A stretch of 64,000 nucleotides of DNA, taken from contig QAOA01005809.1 of assembly GCA_003255065.1 (NCBI GenBank), forward strand, positions 357,999 through 421,998, in the 5' to 3' direction. The translations under genes were made by a program, and so were the position numbers. Positions within the stretch are counted from its first letter, which is position 1. Every line of letters begins with the position of its first letter. The stretch is from Cercis canadensis (lineage: Eukaryota > Streptophyta > Magnoliopsida > Fabales > Fabaceae). Under the pieces are notes generated by a model that was given only the letters and a program-made list of their open reading frames with translations, was not told where the DNA came from and made no database searches. Below are positions 34,867 to 46,095 of the stretch, one piece after another.

Positions 34867-36930
34867 TCATAAATATAATCCTAAGAGGTAGAGGGCTTTG
34901 AAGTCTTCAAGGTTGCCAACTGTTACTGTGAGGGCCAATTCTTTCTCAACCACAGCAAGTCTAGCAATGCAATCAAATTTTGTAGTTTGGAAATAGTTGA
35001 ACCGTTGTCCAATCTTAGTGGCTAATTTTGCAAGCTTGACACTTGCTATCCATTCCACATGGTTAACTGGCTTGGAAGGATGAACTGGTTGTGGTTGGGT
35101 TTTCTACTTCTTTGAGGATTTCGAAGAACTGGGAGCAGCAGGAGTAGGCCTTTTTGAAGAATTGGCAGAAAAAGGATCAAGAGTAGACTAAGAGCTATTA
35201 GATGGTTACCTTTAGGTTTGACAATGGGAAGAGCTCTTTTGAAAATCAACTTTGCTAGAAAAGGATCTACTGTGAACTGAGATAAATCCACCTTAAAATG
35301 CTTGTAGATCTTGACAACTAGCATGCCATATGGCAAGCTAGTTTTTAGCTTAGTTCCTCAGACAATCCAAGCCATATTGTTTAAAATTAACTAAGACAGG
35401 TTTAAGGGTAATTGATTCTTGAGATGGTATAAAACATGCAGGTCAAGGGTTGAGAAATCATTATGCTTTCCAATTCTGGGCAGTAACTAAGTTGTAACTA
35501 GTTTAGCTAAAGCTCTGGTTATGAGATCAAAGCAATGGATTGAATAAAGTCTTCCATGGCCTCTATTTTCTGAAAAGTCACAAATTGATGTCATTACATC
35601 ATCATAGTTCAGTATTTCAGATGGGCAGACCTTGTGAACAAACCCACAATCCCCTATTGCAAGCATATCAAGTAGACTAGCCAAAACCTTTTAAGTTAAC
35701 AGAATTTCAACTCCAGCAATGTAGCTTTTCAAGTAAATTGTACCAAAATCATATCCTTGCAAAGATTGCAAATGTGCATAAAATAGCCTTATTACCTTTG
35801 ATAAGACTTGTTCATCCAGTTTCAACTGTTTTGGTGGAATAATTCTTGGATTCTCGAGTTACCAAGCAACCAAGTGTTATTGACCTAGTTTCATATGATT
35901 TTTTGAAGTTTTCTTCAACAACTTTACTTTCAAACATATGAGCATATGAACTTGTAGATTTGAGATTTTTTACCCTTAGAGTAAATGCAATCTTTATGGC
36001 TAACATTTTGAATTTTATGGGCTTGGCAGTAGGAATTGGGTGAGCTTCTAGTTCAAGTTGAGGATCATCCGTATGTTCTGGTTCAGGTTCAATTTCTATC
36101 TCAGATGATGAATCAGGGACTAATTCAAATTGAGGTTCAAATTATGATTCAGAATTAGAAAAAAGGTTTGGTTCAGGAATGGATTGTTCCTCAAAAACAA
36201 AGGTGGAAAAGGGACTAAGTGATGAAGACATTGTGGGTGAGGGTGTTGGTGAGGGTTTGGGAATGTAGGAAAGTGGTGGAGTTGAGGTTTGCAAGAATGG
36301 TTCAGAGGGAGGAGGTCCTTCAAGCAGTAACAAAGGAACCATTTTCTCTAAGATAGATGCTGAGAGATAGGTCTAGGGTTTAAGGTACCCTCTGGCTTAG
36401 CCATTTCAAATGGAGGAAAGGGTTTAAGGTCAAACATTTTACATTCCCCTTTTCTGGCTTTCCAGCAGACCTTTGAGCTCTTCTAATAAGAGATTCAATC
36501 TCTATTTGGTCATTGAAAGAGGAAGAGTCAAGGATATAAATGGGTTCTCTATGAGAACGTCTAGTAGTTGCCTTGCATTTGGTCTTAATCATCAATCTTT
36601 GGCTTACTCTCCTATCCAAGACCTTAAATAGCTGATTAACTTGCTACACAATGCATAAATTGAGCAAAGAGAATGGCACACACAATAATAAAGAGAGAAC
36701 GTGCAAGGAAGTGGAGAGAAAAAATGCAGAAAAGCAAGGAAATGAGAAGATGGAGAGGTTAGGGAAAAATTTGAATGAGGCAGAAGAAAGGTGAAGTGTG
36801 GAAGAGATGGAGCAAAACAAGCGTTTTGGATAGGTGGTTTAATGAAATGCGTGTTTTGGCCGAATGTTAGAAAACGAGAGCCCAAATAATGGAGGCCCAA
36901 ACCAAATAAGTAATTAAACCAGCCCACTTG
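34867..36930 (-). pseudogene. Env-like / third ORF remnant of the Sirevirus-like element
   Basis: A decayed reading region between pol and the 3' LTR. Recognisable pieces include MPYGMLVVKIYKHF (35336-35046), which resembles a block seen in plant retroelement proteins. There are also pro/ser-rich runs (36342-36120) and a basic patch with RLMIKTKCKATTRRS (36619-36380). It is broken by many stops. Position after pol is typical of the extra env-like ORF of sireviruses. The function of such ORFs is unproven. Confidence 0.5.
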
Positions 36931-37264
36931 AAAGAAAAATAAATATTTTAAAGAAATAGCCCAATAGATAATCAGCCCATTTAAAAATTAACTAGATCCT
37001 TTTAAAATAAAAGGCTCAGCATGATTACAATCTTAAACAAAATGTTTGGCAGCCCAGAAATAAAAAATATTTCAGAGGTTCAAAACTAGTTTTAGGCAAA
37101 AACAATTTTGCCTAAATACTCCAAACATCTTTGCCAAATTTTCAAAAGCATACCAAGTGAAATTAAATATTAACCAGCCTTTTCTTGACAACAAAAAAGA
37201 AAAAGAAAGGAAAACGATATGCATATGTACAAACAAAATGCAAACAGTCACATGTCATCAAGAT

Positions 37265-38754
37265 AAGTTTAGCATGCATAACTCATGTCTAAGGAAACAT
37301 AATTTATCTTTAGCTAGAGCTTTTGTAACAATATCAGCAATTTGATCCTTAGTGTTAACAAAATATAGTTCTATACACCCTTGAAGACATGATCCCTAAG
37401 GAAATGATGCTTAATGTCTATATGCTTGGTCTTAGAATGATGAATTGTATTTCTAGCAATATTGATAGCACTAGTATTATTACAGAGCAAAGGAATTTTG
37501 TCTAGAAAAATATCATAATCAGCCAATTGATGTTTCATCGAAAGCACTTATGAACAACAAAGTCCAGCTGTTATGTATTTAGCCTCAGCAGTAGATTAAG
37601 CTACTGCATTTTGCTTCTTAGATTGCCAAGAAACTAATGCACCTCCTAGGAATTGACAACCACCACTAGTACTCTTATGATCAATTGAACATCCAACATA
37701 CTCAGAATCAGAATATGAAACAAGTTTTGAAAGAACTAGTTATGCTAAACCATAGACCAACATTGATAAAATTAGCTAAGTATCTAAAAATTCTTTTGAC
37801 AACAATTAAGCAAGATTCTTTTACACTAACTTGAAATATAGCACAAGCACATATAGAGTACATAATATCAAGCCTACTTGCAGTCAAATACAGTAGAGAA
37901 CCAATCATACATCTATACATATTTTCATAAACTGATTTACCTTTCTCATCAAGAGCCAATTTTGTGGATTGACTCATAGGAGTTAAAAGACCTTTCACAT
38001 TGTCCATTCCAAATCTTTTTAGCAGCTCTTTAGTATATTTTGATTGGATGATGAAGATGTCATCCTCAGTTTGCTTAACTTGAAGCCCAAGAAAGAAATT
38101 AAGCTATCCCATCATACTCATCTCAAATTCACTTTTCATTAGCTTTTCAAAATCTTTACATAACACATCATTAATAGAACAAAAAATCATGTCATCAACA
38201 TAAATATGAACAATGATAATGTTATGAGAAATATTTTTGGTGAACAAAGTAGTGCCCACTTTTCCTCTTGAAAAGCCATTTTCCATAAGGAACTTAGTAA
38301 GTTTATCATACCAAGCTCTAGGAGCTTGTTTAAGACCATAGAAAGCTTGAAAAAATAATTAGGAAATTCCAAATTTTCAAAACTGGGGGGCTGTCTAACA
38401 TACACTTCTTCATTGATAAACCATTCAAGAAAGCACTTTTTCACAATGGCAATCATAAATGATGCAATGAGGGGTTTCAAAAACAATTTTATGACCTATA
38501 TCACAAAGCTGGCTAATACTTAGCAAATTATATATCAAGCCTTTAACAAAGTAAATATTGTCAATTAAGAGAGTTGAAGTTATACCTATTTTACCTATAC
38601 GTACTATTTTTCCTTTCCTATTATCACTAAAAGTAACATCACCCAAGTCTTCCAAATTAATTGAAACAAACTTGGAGTAGTCTCTAGTCACGTGTCTAAA
38701 GCAGCCACTGTCTAGATACGAATAGTCACTTTTGGCTTTATAGAAAACCTGCAA
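37265..38754 (-). pseudogene. Copia pol remnant: protease/pre-integrase fused to the C-terminal half of reverse transcriptase and RNase H
   Basis: 38754 to about 38450 has the protease YLDSGCFRHVTRD and the GAG-pre-integrase block. Within a few codons, at about 38445, it switches to the middle of reverse transcriptase: FINEEVYVRQPPSFEN, then VHIYVDDMIF (38221-38190, catalytic DD intact). It continues with MIGSLLYLTASRLDIM and RNase H (SAINIARNTIHHSKTKHIDI, 37480-37420). The integrase and the first part of reverse transcriptase are therefore absent. Several stops and frameshifts occur. Confidence 0.88.
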
Positions 38755-38759
38755 GAAGG

Positions 38760-40480
38760 TTAGAGAGCTTTAGGTACCCAAATTTCTTTGGGTCCTTTTA
38801 TATTAGCAATAGTGGTACCCTTTAGCACCCATACCATCTTTCTAGCAACACACAATTTTTTATAAGAACATGTATTAAGAAAATGTCCTTCAAAGCCACA
38901 ATAAAAACAAGTTCCTTTAGAAAAAGAGTTGGAGGATGAGGCTTTAGAGAAGGAGTGAGAGGATGAGGCTTTGACAAAAGGATTTTTCAACTTCTTTGAG
39001 GTTTTAGGGTAAACATAACCTAAACCAACCATGTCTTGGCCAATCCTCCGCTTTCCTAACAAAGAGTTCAATTTATTTCTACCTTGAACAAACCTAGCTA
39101 GATCTTTGGATAACTCATCCACCTTTCCTTTCAATTCTTTGTTTTCACTCATAATAGAAGGAGAAGAACAACTATTTTTCTTAAGAACATCATTTTGTTG
39201 TTGTAAGTTTTTGAGTTTTTCATTCAAATCATAATTATAGTTTTAATCACTTTAATCGGTTCCTTTATGATTTTCTTGAGAGCAACAATTTTTGCAAGCC
39301 TTTTTCATAATCATAAGACAAATCATCAAAGGCATGAGTCAGTTCATAAAACATAGGAAGAGGTTCAAGATCTAGATCAGTTACCTCACTTTTTTTTCCA
39401 CTGCTTTCACCAGTTGCCATAAGGAAAAAAATAGCAATATTTTCTTTATCAGAATCATCACTATCAGAGGTTGAATCTTCATCACTCCATGTGGCAACCA
39501 TGGCCTTTTTCTTCCCTTTCTTGAAGAATTTCTTTCTCTCGAGGTTTTGACAATATGCTTTGATGTGTCCTAGTTTTTTGCACTCATAATAGATAATATG
39601 TTCTTTGTTGTTTTCTCCTCTAGTGAAATTCTTTGTGCCTCTTGGTTGGAATCTCTTTTGTTCATTCATTTTCTTCATTAGATGGAGAACCTTCTTGGTT
39701 ATGAGAGCAGCATCTTCTTCACTGGAAACTAGCTCTTCCTAGGTACTAGTTTTTGGAGAAGTGGTTGTTAGAGCCAAACTCTTCTTTCTGTCTTCCAATC
39801 TAGCTTTCTTTTTGGAACAACAATATCTGATGAGATTCCAAAGTTCCTCTAAGTTGATCTACAGTGAGTTCATTGGTCTCCACGTATTGAAGAACACAAT
39901 GACCTTGGATTCCCATTTATCAGAAAGACATCTTAAGAGTTTCTTGACCTGCTTTCTTTGAGTGTAAACTCTCCCCAGGCATTTGAGGTTGTTGATGATG
40001 CTCAGAAATCGAGTAAAAAAGGTCTCTAGAGGCTCATCTTGCTCCATATGAAACATTTCATATTCTGCAAAGTAGATGTCAATTTTGGCCTATTTCACAT
40101 GGTTGGTTCCTTCATGAATGACAGCAAGCCTATCTCATATTTCCTTGGTAGTGTTGCAAGATGCGATGTGCTCATACTTTTTTCTAGATACAGCACAAAC
40201 AATATTGTATTTGGCCTTAGAGTTGAGGGTGAACTTGAATTTGTCTTCAAAAGTGTACTCATGTTCTTCTTTTGGGACAACAACTCCATTCTCCATTTTA
40301 GTGGGTGGAATTAATTCATTTCTTACAATATGCCAAACTTCATAGTCAATTTACTCCAGGTACATCTCCATGTGGTGCTTCTAGTAAGGACAATTTTCTC
40401 CATTAAAGAACAATGGTTTGTGAGACTAATAAGATTCTTTCTGAATATTCATGGTACTTGCAACACAATAGACTAGATCT
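38760..40480 (-). pseudogene. Copia gag remnant with two zinc knuckles
   Basis: Segments include FTRFLSIINNLKCLGR and KKLLRCLSDKWESKV (UBN2-type gag). A first knuckle at about 39600-39555 reads YYECKKLGHIKAYC, with the first Cys changed to Tyr. A second at about 38920-38879 is intact: CFYCGFEGHFLNTC. Acidic DEDSTSDSDDSDKEN lies between. Many stops. Confidence 0.85.
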
Positions 40481-40519
40481 TTAACTCTTGGTGATTTAAA
40501 CCAACAAAATGAGCACAGA

Positions 40520-40531
40520 GCTTTAATACCA
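40520..40531 (-). other. Copia primer-binding site (initiator tRNA-Met type)
   Basis: Two bases inside the 5' LTR the minus strand reads TGGTATTAAAGC. The consensus for tRNA-Met priming is TGGTATCAGAGC, so there are two substitutions. Confidence 0.8.
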
Positions 40532-40533
40532 TT

Positions 40534-42274
40534 TGAAAGTTGCAGGAAATACTCCTAGAGATAGGTGAATAGGAGATTTTAAAAATTAAAGCTAAAACAG
40601 TTCTTAATACAAAGTTTAGCTCAAGTATAAGTTCACTTCAAGAACTATTTCCCTAATAAAACAAAATTTAACAGAGATGGTGAACTAGCTAAATCACTGA
40701 AGAACAAAAGAAGAATAAATCAGAATATCATACTCAAGCAGCAAAGAGAAAAATAAATCTAAAAAATGCTAATAAACTCAAAATTAAAAATAAGTAAAGA
40801 GAATGAGAGTTTAGCTAGAGATTTTTATAGTGGTTCGACTAACATATCCTACATCCACTTCTCCTAACTGCTTAGGGTTCCACTAGAACCGAGTTTAGTT
40901 TTCCAAGCTTCTCCAAACTTTACATCCATGATTTTTCTTCAAGTTAACCAAGAATTCACACCCTCTAGCAAGCAAACCAGTGGTCACTCACTCAGATTTC
41001 TCCCACAAAAATCTGATTACACAATCCTATTTTTCATAAAGGTAGCTCCATAAAAGCAACTCTCTAAATGGAGAAGAAATTTGAAACTACTATACTTGAT
41101 GAAAAAGAAGAAAAGAGAAAAGTAAAGTACAAAGTAAGGATGGCAATTTGCCCCAGACCCGATGGGGCCCCGATTTTTTTTACCCGTTTGGTTATGGGTA
41201 TGGGGCAAAAAAATGGGTATGGGGATGGGGATGGGTAATTTTATGGGTAATTTGATAGGGGCAGGTCTGGGGATGGGGAAACCCTGCCCCGCCCCGCACT
41301 ATATATATATATATATATANTATGGAGAGTGGTTCAACTTCAACCAACATTAGAACTTCATAAATTGTACTTATTTTAATTGCTTGGAGCCTTTTGTACT
41401 TATTATGATTTATTATTGACTTTTATAATTGTTTAAGAACAATTTTTATAATTTTGTTTTAATATTATTTATGTTATTGTTGTTGCTTGAAGATATCTTG
41501 AATTCTTGATGATGTTATTTGAGCATTATTTATATTATCTTGTTCGATTAAACTTAAATTTCAATTAAAAATCGTGATCAATAGATTAATTTTGTAAATT
41601 GTGTATATTTAAAAAAAGTATGGTTGTATAGGTAAATGAGGCGGGGCATGGGGCAGATGGGGATTTAGTGGGGCGGGGATGAGGATGCTGAAAAATCCCC
41701 GCCAGGGATGGGTCCGGGGATGGGGCATCCCCATGTCCTTCGGGGATGGGGACGGGGACTGCTTGCCCCGCCCCATTGCCATCCCTAGTACAAAGACTCA
41801 GTAAAATAACATTATTCTTTCTCACACTCTCTTGCTTTTGAAGCCTCGGGTCTTGAATAATAAAGGAGATGGGTAAACGTGATGACCCCGTGACGACCAC
41901 CGAATAACCAACTTCTCCTTGGACAACTATCATACCAAGCACCCAAAAAAAAAAAACTCACTGCTTTATCCTTTTGTCCTTTAGTGACAAAATATCTCTT
42001 TCTTTTTCCCTTAAAAAGTAGATCTTCCAACAGCACCTCCAAGAGGAAATTTACTCACTTTGCTGAGGTAATTTCCCGCCATGTCTGGAGAGTTCCAGAT
42101 CATTCTAGAGTCTTCAAGATTCCTTGTCCATGTCAGCACTTTTGAATAGTTAACTTCTGGAAGAACAAGACCTCTTTCACCAAAACTAGTTCTCTATTGA
42201 AGAAAGAACAAGGTTAGTAACATTAGGTTCATTTGTTATCATAAAAATTGGATTGAAGAATTGTGGGGCCAACA
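40534..42274 (-). repeat. Copia 5' LTR (element orientation) with nested hAT element
   Basis: It starts TGAAAGTTGCAGG and ends GGGGCCAACA. Its 1741 bp fall to about 1080 bp once the hAT insertion and its duplicated target are removed, close to the partner LTR of 1118 bp. Confidence 0.9.
41135..41787. mobile_element. Non-autonomous hAT element, 653 bp
   Basis: It is flanked by GTACAAAG at 41127-41134 and 41788-41795, an 8-bp duplication. The ends are TAAGGATGGCAAT and, in complement, TAGGGATGGCAAT, the common plant hAT terminal motif. Both ends are rich in GGGGATGGGG-type repeats. It encodes no transposase. A (TA)n run with an N at 41320 is a contig join. Confidence 0.9.
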
Positions 42275-42400
42275 CAACCCTCATTAGTGCAAATGATGGT
42301 TTTATTTTATAGAGACCTACCTCTATAAATGTATTGGTCAATTTCTTCCATATGCATCATATTAGAAATCTAGCATATCATCTAAGCTAAATTGCTCAAA
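42275..42400 (+). pseudogene. 3' end of the RLP pseudogene, cut off by the copia element
   Basis: After the CAACC duplication the plus strand continues in the RLP frame: Pro-His-stop, Cys-Lys-stop, then WFYFIETYLYKCI. This matches the conserved cytoplasmic border of RLPs (INPYWRRxWFYFIE). It fixes the copia insertion between the membrane helix and the short tail. Two stops are present here. Confidence 0.85.
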
Positions 42401-44087
42401 AATATTACACATATTTATAATTTTACTTCCATGTATTACTAGTGGGGGTAGCTCATATGTTCACACCCCCTAGAAATACATGTACTTTTTATCTTGAAGT
42501 GATCATGAAACTATCATGCAAAGTTGATGTTTATAGTTATTGATAGCAGATGAAGATATGTATTACAGGTTTAAGTGGCTTCTTTTAATCGATAAATTAT
42601 TAAGCTTTTATTACTTACTCAGTTAAACTATCAATTTGTCTGCTACAACTTTGGTGGACCAATCCTTTTTTGTATATTAGCACCACTGTTCTCCAACAAT
42701 CTATCAATAGTGCAATTATAGTTTTATAAGTATAAGAAACTGACACATTGAGAAAGCAATCAAAGAGAAATCTCACACACAAATTGTATAAACCTCAAAA
42801 GAACTGAATAATATTACTGAATACCACCTCCAACAATAACACAAAGTTTAAGTATGAAAGCAAACCCTAAACATTAAAAACAAAATTAAACAGAAACCCA
42901 AAACTAAAGCAAAATACAAAACGGCCCCAAAACTGATGTTTTGAAGGACGTTTTGGGCCTAGAAATGGCCTCAACTAGGTAAAAATTGGTTGCCAAGTTG
43001 TCGGCCTTTGAACGAGCTTCGAAACAACAAGTAATGGGCCCTGTAACTCTACCCGAGCTAAAAGTTATGATCTTTTCTTTTGGGTCTTATTATGCTCAGC
43101 TCGATCCATGAAATCACCTGCGACCCAGTCCACATCAGAACTTGAAGGGATAGAGTGCTTTGTTTTCTTGATTGAATGAACTTGAAGACAATGAGACTCT
43201 TAGACTTTTGCCAATGTGTAATCATGGTTTCTATGTCCCTTATATTAATATTTGGCTTGGATCACAAGTCATTTACGCCATGTGAACAGTCTCTTAAGTT
43301 AGGTACCTTTGAAGGCACCAGAACTTCCTCAATTATTAGAGCATCCTCAATTCAATGCTGCTACAATCATCAACCAGTATAACCATAGTTTATGAATCCT
43401 CATCTGAATTCCCAAAGTAATAAACTTTAGATAACTTAAGGTTTCAAATTACTCATACCAATGATACCAAATGTGGAATCAAATTTGGGGAAAAAAAATA
43501 GACTTCCAGGAAACATCATAAATTGTTAATATAGCAGAAAAAGTAAATACTCACTTCAGATTAATAGAGATTGTGAAAGTTTTTTTTAAAAGAAAAAGAA
43601 AAAAGGAAAAACTGGTACATTCTTATCCTAATGGAATGGTTTTAGATGCAGTTTGCGTGGTCTTGTGGTTGCAGAAAATGAAGGCTTTATTCATCAATGT
43701 TCGGGTATAAATCCCTACTCCCCCTTATCGTCAAAAAAACAATTTAAATGATGCTATTAACAAGCTGAGAGTTACATAATGCTAATTGAAAAAAAAAAAA
43801 AAAAAAAAANATAATCAAAAAAAAAAAAAAAACAACAATGGAAGTAGCATGATGTTAGCAGCCATTTGTACATTCACAATTTTAAGGTCATTGCCGCCCA
43901 GGTTGGGGTATTAAAAACAATTTCATTCAATACTAGAGAAGTTCATGTTACAATTATACACCAAAAGAAGGGAGAAAACAAAAAGCTAGCAATGTAATTC
44001 TAGGGAAGAAATACTGATTAAGTGATACTGCTCTTAAAAAGAAACACTTGGATCAATTGTACCCTAATCAAGAGTTTGCATATTCTT
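42400..44087. other. Unassigned repeat-like DNA
   Basis: No gene is recognised. About 42650-43490 is moderately GC-richer and looks retroelement-derived; a TGGTATCATTGG (minus strand, near 43460) resembles a tRNA-Met primer site, but no LTR pair is visible. Poly(A) runs on both sides of an N at 43810 mark a contig join. Confidence 0.4.
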
Positions 44088-44622
44088 CTAGGAATCCATA
44101 TATGCAGCAGCACACTTCTTAGCAAGAACCACAACTTCCATTACTGAGGGCATACGATGTTGAAACACTACCAGATTTCGATAGTACCAAATGGTCCATA
44201 AAGTCGTGATCAAAGTTGTTGTAAAATAAACATGTTGTAGTGCATACGGTTCAAATAGTTCTAAAATGTGAAGGTGAAGCCACTCGATTATACCAAGGGG
44301 ATCAATACGATCAGTACGGATTGTCAAATCCGAACCAAACCAAACAACACAAGCAAAGTCACATTGTAAAAATAAGTGGTAATTCATTGTCTAAACCTAA
44401 TGGTGGCACGACGTGCACAATAAAGGAACGGTGATATGATGTGCTTGTAATGTAGTTGCCACAGGAAGAGCATAATGACACAATTTCCACAAGAATGTAA
44501 CTAGATCGAAAGGTAGCTTTAGTTGCCATAACTAGGCCAAAGAAAATCCTCAGCGGGAAAATACCATGGCTGCTCTTGAAAGAGTAAATCATATCCAAAT
44601 TGTGCCGTACACTAACCATCAC
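44088..44622 (-). pseudogene. LINE reverse transcriptase C-terminal (zf-RVT) remnant
   Basis: Minus strand: LPVATTLQAHHITVPLLC then, after frame changes, MNYHLFLQCDFACVVWFG and TTLWTIWYYRNLVVFQHR. This is the zinc-binding HLFxQC block and the following linker of plant LINEs. It ends with AKKCAAAYMDS, shared with 28360-28446. Broken by stops and one frameshift. Confidence 0.8.
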
Positions 44623-45060
44623 CCCTATAAATACAAGGTTTCTAAAGGCATGTACGCTTTCTACTCACTCCATCAATGTCACTTATCCTTAACTCAGAGC
44701 GTTCATTGACTTAGGCATCAAAGTCCAGGTTTACAACCCATCCGAGTTAAACCATGGCTGCTCTTGAAAGAGTAAATCATATCCAAATTGTGCCGTATAC
44801 TAACCATCACCCCTATAAATACAAGGTTTCTAAAGGCATGTACGCTTTCTACTCACTCCATCAATGTCACTTATCCTTAACTCAGAGCCTTTATTGACTT
44901 AGGCATCAAAGTCCAGGTTTACAACCCATCCGAGTTAAGGATAAGTAACATTAATAAAGTGAGTAAATTAAAAGTGTACATACCTTTAGGAACCTTGTAG
45001 TTATAGGAGTGTGGATGGGTACGATGGTCAAAGTGTGCTGGGCCCGTCAAGACATTTGAG
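44563..45060. repeat. 188-bp tandem duplication followed by an inverted copy
   Basis: 44563-44750 and 44751-44938 are direct copies that differ at about four positions. From 44939 (GGATAAGTAACATT) to about 45050 the sequence is a diverged inverted copy of the segment around 44810-44885. The unit contains CCCCTATAAATACAAGG, a TATA-like promoter motif, so an LTR origin is possible. Confidence 0.8.
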
Positions 45061-46095
45061 CTGGAACCTTGTATAAGGTATAAACACTAACCATCTGTCC
45101 ATATAATCTAATCTAGGGCACCAAATTTAGAAATTGAAATGCCTCTAATTTTCATTGCTATTGGTTGTGCATAGCATTCCACACCCATGATGCTACTTGA
45201 GTAACTTGCAGCGAGTGCCCTTGTGTTCCATATTAGCAGCAAGCTGTATACTCTTTGTTACCTTCTAACATGATTGGATCCAAATCCAGTTGGTTTCTCA
45301 ATTTGAATCTTTTGGATTTTGCTTTTAACAAAAATTACAGAATGGCCCTACTTTCTAAACAAATTTCATTCACATACCTGAAAATTATACTATGGCTCAA
45401 AGTTTCTTAGATCCTTACAAATACACCATTTTTCTTAAAAACTTAGAGAATAGTTTTTATTGAGTTACTATATCTTTATAAATTATACTAGTATACTATT
45501 CTTATATAGATCTTGTACAAATTATGTAAGAATATTTAATTTTATTTAACATTATAATTATAATAGTTCTATTATTATAATTTATAACACTAACTACTAA
45601 TGCTTAGTACTTAGTAGTTACTAGTTACTTGATATTAGTTATATGTTGTACTAAGTAAGTAACTATATAGGTTTTTTTCTATTATTAGTATATATTATTA
45701 TATCTTTAAAAATGTATACTAGTACTCACATAAAAAAAAAAAATTATACTAGTATTATTCTTATTGTTTGTGCAAAAGTATAATTTACATATATACTACA
45801 AAGTATTAAAGTAAGTATATTTAATTTTATTTACTATGGTAGTCACAAAGTGAACGAAGTTGTTATGATAGAATTTTTTTCAAATTTTATTGTATAAGTT
45901 TTCGTTGTCCTATGTTTATACATTATACATTTTTCTCACAAAAAAAAAAAATTAATTACAAACTATGAAGTATATATATACTAAGGAATTGACCTCAAGT
46001 GCTAGTTCAAGTGATCATGTACCTTACTTTCAGATTTGGAAGGTGCTCAAGACTCAAGATGAAATTCTGGTATGTCTCCTCTTGGTGGTTGTGAA
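45061..46095. other. AT-rich intergenic DNA
   Basis: No gene is seen. 45430-45960 is extremely AT-rich with short near-repeats of ATACTAGTA and TTAGTAGTTACTAG type. Confidence 0.5.

Larger units (their letters stand above)
33291..42274 (-). mobile_element. Ty1/copia Sirevirus-like element, 9.0 kb, integrase deleted, inserted in the RLP
   Basis: Direct LTRs flank gag, a partial pol and an env-like region on the minus strand. The flanks are CAACC at 33286-33290 and CAACC at 42275-42279. Removing the element rejoins the RLP in its membrane-proximal codons. The pol order (protease before reverse transcriptase, with RNase H last) is copia. The large gag with two knuckles and a long extra region after pol suit Sirevirus. 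LTRs have diverged visibly (substitutions, a deletion of about 40 bp, one mutated TG end) and one carries a hAT insertion, so this is an old insertion. Confidence 0.93.

Noticed and set aside
42650-43490. A second complete copia element next to the RLP tail
   Set aside because: Only a primer-site-like TGGTATCATTGG is seen; no LTR pair or retroelement domain could be supported.
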